From Dorea_D sp963559605 (GTDB lineage: Bacteria > Bacillota > Clostridia > Lachnospirales > Lachnospiraceae), in NCBI GenBank assembly GCA_963559605.1, contig CAUWLL010000034.1, positions 1-27,780 on the forward strand: a stretch of DNA of 27,780 nt. The letters run 5' to 3'. How positions within the stretch are numbered: position 1 is the stretch's first letter; every line of letters begins with the position of its first letter. The notes beneath the pieces were generated by a model that was not told the DNA's origin, ran no database searches, and was given only the letters and a program-made list of their open reading frames with translations. Both the position numbers and the translations under genes were made by a program. Of the stretch, positions 24,132 to 27,780 are shown in pieces.

Positions 24132-24821
24132 ATGAAAGTTGATTTTAGCAAAGTAGTAGAATTAAGCCACCGTATGATTCCAAGAGAAGAGCCATTTAAT
24201 TTGCAAACCTGGGTGTATGACGTAGACATCCTCGGAGAACGCGGAGAACCTCACAGCCCGGGGACATGGTATGTATCCGGCGATGTCAATTTCTCCACTC
24301 ACTGTGGTACGCATGTAGAATTTCCTCTCCATCATGTGGAAGGCGGAACGAATGCCGCCACATTTCCACTCTCCAGTTTGATCGGGGAAGCTGTCGTGCT
24401 TGATTTCACAAACAAGAATGCCGGTGACTATATGTCCTTAGAAGAGTTTAAAGCATATGATGATAAAATCAAAGAAGGAGATATAGTTTTCCTCCACACC
24501 GGCCTTGATGCCAAATGGCGCACAAAAGATTGGGAGCCTTATCCATATGTGGCATGCGATGCTATGGAGTGGCTGATCACAGAGAAAAAAATCAAAGCTA
24601 TCGGAACAGATGCAACCTCACTGGAAAATTTCAATCTTCCGGACCAGCCAAACCATAATATGATTTTCAAACATAATCTGGCTATGGTTGAATCTTTAAC
24701 AAATCTCGATAAGATCGAAAACGGAAGAGCGCTGGTATTTATGCTGCCACTAAAAATCGTAGGCATCGAAGCCTGCCCTTGCCGTATCATTGCTATTAAT
24801 GACGGTGGAATTATAGAGTGA
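24132..24821 (+). CDS. Cyclase-family metal-dependent hydrolase (kynurenine formamidase-like fold)
   Basis: A 229-residue protein of the cyclase family (PF04199), which includes kynurenine formamidase and isatin hydrolase. The metal-binding signature HxGTHxDxPxH appears as HCGTHVEFPLH (57-67), so the usual aspartate is glutamate (Glu63). A second conserved segment is IGTDATSLEN. Start choice: the ATG at 24132 has GGAG at a proper 7-base spacing, whereas the ATG at 24126 is too close. Known members hydrolyse amide or lactam bonds. In a sugar operon it might open a lactone or act on a sugar-conjugated compound, but that is a guess. It is the last gene before the terminator. Confidence 0.8.
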   Translation: MKVDFSKVVELSHRMIPREEPFNLQTWVYDVDILGERGEPHSPGTWYVSGDVNFSTHCGTHVEFPLHHVEGGTNAATFPLSSLIGEAVVLDFTNKNAGDYMSLEEFKAYDDKIKEGDIVFLHTGLDAKWRTKDWEPYPYVACDAMEWLITEKKIKAIGTDATSLENFNLPDQPNHNMIFKHNLAMVESLTNLDKIENGRALVFMLPLKIVGIEACPCRIIAINDGGIIE

Positions 24822-24856
24822 TTGTAATTTTGTATTTTAAATTACGGAATAATTTA

Positions 24857-24898
24857 AACGAGGATGTACGCCAAGCGTAACATCCTCGTTCTTTTTTT
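24857..24898. terminator. Rho-independent terminator after the cyclase gene
   Basis: The stem AACGAGGATGTACGC / GCGTAACATCCTCGTT has a CAA loop and one bulged base, followed by seven T at 24892-24898. It ends the plus-strand operon and may also serve the convergent permease gene, where the T-tract is weaker. Confidence 0.9.
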
Positions 24899-24917
24899 CG
24901 TTATGTTATCCACTATC

Positions 24918-25676
24918 TTACATTGTCCACTTAAGTAACCATTTCTTTAACACCTCGAAGAGCTGCATTACGATAACCAGCACGATTACCATAAACACAA
25001 ACCCTACCCATGTATTTTCGAAAATTCCAAGTTCTGCATATTTCTTTACGAAATATCCCATACCTTCTCCGGCTCCGTACATTTCCGCATAAACAAGCAT
25101 TACGAAAGAGCTCCTCAGAGAGTTCACAAACCCCGCTAAGATGGACGGGCTTGCTGCCGGAAGAATAACTTTGATCACTCTCTTTAATCCCTTAATCTCC
25201 AGCGTAGCCGCTTTGTCCAAATACCGCTTATCAATAGTCATAATACCTGTGATGGTAGCAAATAATGTTGCCCACACGATATTATAGACAATCAGGAATA
25301 TCGATGCAGAAAACAAAGTAGGCGCTAAAAGCAATACAAATGGTGACAGCAAAATGGACGGTATCACACTAAACGCATAAATTACAGGATGGAGCACTTC
25401 TCGGATCCTCGTGCTCATTCCCATAATCGTACCTAATATCAGCGCGATGATCAAAGATAAGAGAATGGAGGGAATGAGCAGCTTAAAGGAAGCCACCGCA
25501 TTTCCAAACATCATATCTTTACTGTCAATAAAGGCAGCTTTAATCTTATCTGTTGACGGAAACAAATATGGATTTACCAGTTGATTTGCCGTAAGAAATA
25601 CATACAGCAACACTAAGCCGATAAATATACAGCATGTAATCCAATATTTTTTCAAAAACTCCTTTATTGCCTTCAT
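24918..25676 (-). CDS. ABC transporter permease, nitrate/sulfonate/NMT1-type (SsuC/ThiX family)
   Basis: A 252-residue membrane protein with about six hydrophobic helices. The binding-protein-dependent transport fold has a loop similar to the EAA motif (DKAATLEIKGLKRVIKVILPAASPSILAGF near residues 155-185). CAGGAG lies eight bases before the ATG. It is the last gene of a three-gene importer operon: ATPase, binding protein, permease. Family members move taurine, sulfonates, nitrate or thiamine precursors. No feature here fixes the substrate. Confidence 0.88.
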   Translation of the reverse strand: MKAIKEFLKKYWITCCIFIGLVLLYVFLTANQLVNPYLFPSTDKIKAAFIDSKDMMFGNAVASFKLLIPSILLSLIIALILGTIMGMSTRIREVLHPVIYAFSVIPSILLSPFVLLLAPTLFSASIFLIVYNIVWATLFATITGIMTIDKRYLDKAATLEIKGLKRVIKVILPAASPSILAGFVNSLRSSFVMLVYAEMYGAGEGMGYFVKKYAELGIFENTWVGFVFMVIVLVIVMQLFEVLKKWLLKWTM

Positions 25677-25697
25677 AGATTCATCTCCTGATTATTT

Positions 25698-26807
25698 TTA
25701 TTTGTTGTGCTCTGCAAAGAAAGCCGCCATTTCCTTATAGAACTCCGGCGCCTCCTTACCGTATTTCTCTGTAGCCTCTGCAAGAGCTTCTTCATATAAT
25801 TTTGTATTTACACGCTCTTCAATATTAATCTCTTTTGCATTCTTATCTAAAAAGCCTGTCTTATCAAGAATATTCCATGCACGAACCACACCGTCTTTTA
25901 ATGGATCAACACTTACAAAGTAGTGCTCGTCGTCAAGCATATATGCTCCAACATACTCCTCTGTAGCCTCAATCGCTTTTGCATGTAAGGAAACTGCCTC
26001 TTCTTTGTTAGCCTCGTAGTAAGACTGTGCACGAAGTAATGCGCGAAGAACTGCTTTTACAGTATTCGGATTGTCATTGATCCATTTTGTCGGAGCAACC
26101 ATACGACAGCAAGAATAGTTTTCCATAATCTCACTCTGGTAGCTTACAATATCAATCTCACCGTTAGCAGCCATCTCCTGTACTGCCAGATTCTGACCGG
26201 TTCCCATCAGCGCGTATTCAACGTCTCCACGCACAACAGCTGCCAGCGCGTCATTGTAGTCTGTATAAGTTTCCCACTGAACTGCTTCAAGCGGTTTGTC
26301 ATATCCAAGATCCATAACCGCTCCCGTAAATGCAAAATAACTTGGATTTACAGCAACTTTTTTGCCAATGAAAGACTCGATTCCTTTCCACTCTGCACCT
26401 TTTTTCGCAACAACCGGCATACATCCTTCGATCATATGTCCACCAAATACAGAAATATCTACGCCGGATGCAATCTGCTGAAGCGGATTCGATGTACCTG
26501 CGTTAGATACTACATCTACTTTACCTGTTGCAAGCAGTGTCATAGCGTCCGCATTTGCATTTGCCTCAACCGGCTCAATCTCTATTCCTTCTTCCTTAAA
26601 GTAACCTTTTTCATTTGCAATCGTTACAAGTACGTTTCCACTTGTACCATAGTTCCATTTAACAACCTTTTGTTCCGGTGCACTTTCTTCTGTGCCTTTC
26701 TCAGCACCTTTCTTGTCGTCCTTTTCCTCAGCACTTCCTCCAGAACATGCTACAAGGCTAAATGCCATGGCAAGAATCAGCATACCTGCTAAAATTCTCT
26801 TTTTCAT
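25698..26807 (-). CDS. ABC transporter substrate-binding lipoprotein, NMT1/SsuA-like
   Basis: The protein has 369 residues from the ATG at 26807, which follows a strong AGGAGG at good spacing; the longer frame from 26831 includes that ribosome binding site and is rejected. The signal peptide ends at SLVAC (Cys21), followed by an acidic, lysine-rich linker. The mature domain resembles NMT1/SsuA receptors (NEKGYFKEEGIEIEPVE, DAMTLLATGKVDVVSN). A CysCys pair occurs in the second lobe (ENYSCCRMV). The ligand is unknown. A thiamine precursor would fit the number of TPP enzymes nearby but nothing in the sequence shows it. Confidence 0.86.
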   Translation of the reverse strand: MKKRILAGMLILAMAFSLVACSGGSAEEKDDKKGAEKGTEESAPEQKVVKWNYGTSGNVLVTIANEKGYFKEEGIEIEPVEANANADAMTLLATGKVDVVSNAGTSNPLQQIASGVDISVFGGHMIEGCMPVVAKKGAEWKGIESFIGKKVAVNPSYFAFTGAVMDLGYDKPLEAVQWETYTDYNDALAAVVRGDVEYALMGTGQNLAVQEMAANGEIDIVSYQSEIMENYSCCRMVAPTKWINDNPNTVKAVLRALLRAQSYYEANKEEAVSLHAKAIEATEEYVGAYMLDDEHYFVSVDPLKDGVVRAWNILDKTGFLDKNAKEINIEERVNTKLYEEALAEATEKYGKEAPEFYKEMAAFFAEHNK

Positions 26808-26870
26808 TTTTCTTTCCTCCTGATACTTCATAATAAATTTTTATATCAAACGGTTTTCCCGTTGATATTC

Positions 26871-27653
26871 TTAAATATGATTGGCAACGTCTTTATTAAT
26901 CTGACGGATCAGTTCATTGCGAAGTTTTAATACTTCTGGATTCTCAAACTGTGTTTCTCTGGTCGGACGGTTTTCTTCTGCAATCTTACAATCATAGATG
27001 ATATTGCTCGGCGACTGTCCCAGCACCACAATACGATTTGCCAGAAGAAGCGCCTCGTCTACGTCATGTGTAACAAAGAATACGGTCTTTTTCGGACTCT
27101 GTTTACTCCACAGATCGCAGACAAGATCCTGGAGTCTCGCGCGTGTAACTGCATCCAACGCTCCAAACGGCTCGTCCATAAGAAGAATCGGTGGATCGAT
27201 ACTAAACGCCTGGGCAATAGCACATCTCTGCTTCATGCCGCCGGACAGCTCTTTCGGAAGTTTGTTATACACAGATTCCTCAAGCCCTACTGCTTTTAAC
27301 ATCTCCATAGCGACTTGCTTCAATTCTTTTTTATCCTTTTTCGGGAAACGTTGTCTGAGCGCCAGCATGATATTCTCTCCCGCTTTCATCCACGGAAATA
27401 AACCGTAATCCTGAAATACAACGCCTCGCTTAAGACTTGCTCCGTCGATTACCTCTCCATCAATGGAAACCTCCCCTTCTGTGGGCTTCTCCAAACCTGC
27501 CAGTAAGCGGAGGAGTGTACTTTTTCCACAGCCGGACTGTCCCAAAATACAAACAAACTCTCCGTTATCCACTTCCATATTAATGTCTTTTATAATTAAT
27601 TTTTCACTTCCCGGATAAGAGAAGGAAAGACAATTGACCTTCACACCACTCAT
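26871..27653 (-). CDS. ABC transporter ATP-binding protein, nitrate/sulfonate/taurine (SsuB/TauB) family
   Basis: The protein has 260 residues from the ATG at 27653, supported by AAAGGA nine bases upstream; the frame extends to 27692 but that N-terminus (MRTIVKQKKGPYK) is atypical. It shows Walker A GQSGCGKST, Q-loop VFQDYGLFPWM, signature LSGGMKQR, Walker B LLMDEPFGALD and the H-loop FFVTHDVDEA. It is the first gene of the three-gene importer. It energises uptake with the permease and receptor encoded downstream. Confidence 0.92.
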   Translation of the reverse strand: MSGVKVNCLSFSYPGSEKLIIKDINMEVDNGEFVCILGQSGCGKSTLLRLLAGLEKPTEGEVSIDGEVIDGASLKRGVVFQDYGLFPWMKAGENIMLALRQRFPKKDKKELKQVAMEMLKAVGLEESVYNKLPKELSGGMKQRCAIAQAFSIDPPILLMDEPFGALDAVTRARLQDLVCDLWSKQSPKKTVFFVTHDVDEALLLANRIVVLGQSPSNIIYDCKIAEENRPTRETQFENPEVLKLRNELIRQINKDVANHI

Positions 27654-27740
27654 TTTATACGGTCCTTTCTTTTGTTTGACGATTGTTCGCAAATACTGTC
27701 ACCCAAAGACAGTCTACAGACGAAAAAACGTAAGCGCATA

Positions 27741-27761
27741 GTTTCGGGGTGTCCCCAAAAC
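27741..27761. other. Inverted repeat upstream of the NMT1-type transporter operon
   Basis: GTTTCGGGG and CCCCAAAAC flank a TGT loop, forming a 9-bp stem with one G-U pair when read on the minus strand. A T-run on the minus strand lies about 11 bases beyond, too far for a classical terminator. It may be an operator or part of a leader structure. No clear promoter was found between 27654 and 27780. Confidence 0.4.
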
Positions 27762-27780
27762 ATACTTCCAGAATCCCATT

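Overview
The window looks like a chromosomal carbohydrate-catabolism region of a low-GC Gram-positive anaerobe, most likely a Lachnospiraceae-type gut Clostridium. This is inferred from AT-rich intergenic DNA, strong AGGAGG-type ribosome binding sites, typical MKKR...LSMVGC lipoprotein signals, and split transketolases. No rRNA, tRNA, insertion sequence, prophage or CRISPR array was seen.

Block A (1-9339): a minus-strand operon reads E1-alpha, E1-beta, a class II aldolase-like protein, E2, E3, an FGGY sugar kinase and lipoate-protein ligase. It is a complete thiamine- and lipoate-dependent 2-oxoacid/acetoin-type dehydrogenase, with its own lipoylation enzyme and two sugar-type enzymes inserted. 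A divergent DeoR regulator faces it across a 221-bp region that holds two copies of an 11-bp element. Downstream, behind an extended -10 promoter, the first 18 codons of a dihydroxyacetone kinase (dhaK) run off the left edge.

Block B (9315-20560, all minus strand): in transcription order it holds an RpiR regulator, a LacI regulator, a ribose-family ABC importer (binding lipoprotein, ATPase, permease), a split transketolase, a glycerol-kinase-like FGGY kinase, a zinc polyol dehydrogenase, and a secreted trigger-factor-like lipoprotein. The logic reads as: import of a polyol or sugar, oxidation to a ketose, phosphorylation, then transfer of a two-carbon unit by transketolase. A strong terminator separates the binding protein from the ATPase. 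The transketolase and the kinase both carry substitutions at positions known to contact substrate, so their substrate is probably not xylulose or glycerol.

Block C (20561-24898, plus strand): a divergent operon holds a second, more canonical split transketolase, a third FGGY kinase and a cyclase-family metal hydrolase, closed by a terminator.

Block D (24918-27780, minus strand): a nitrate/sulfonate/NMT1-type ABC importer (ATPase, binding lipoprotein, permease) of unknown substrate.

Overall the window concentrates three FGGY kinases, two split transketolases, a TPP/lipoate dehydrogenase and a DHA kinase under three or more local sugar-responsive regulators. The most promising undescribed biology is (i) the aldolase-like/kinase/acyl-CoA-forming dehydrogenase combination of block A and (ii) the altered-specificity transketolase/kinase/dehydrogenase set of block B.
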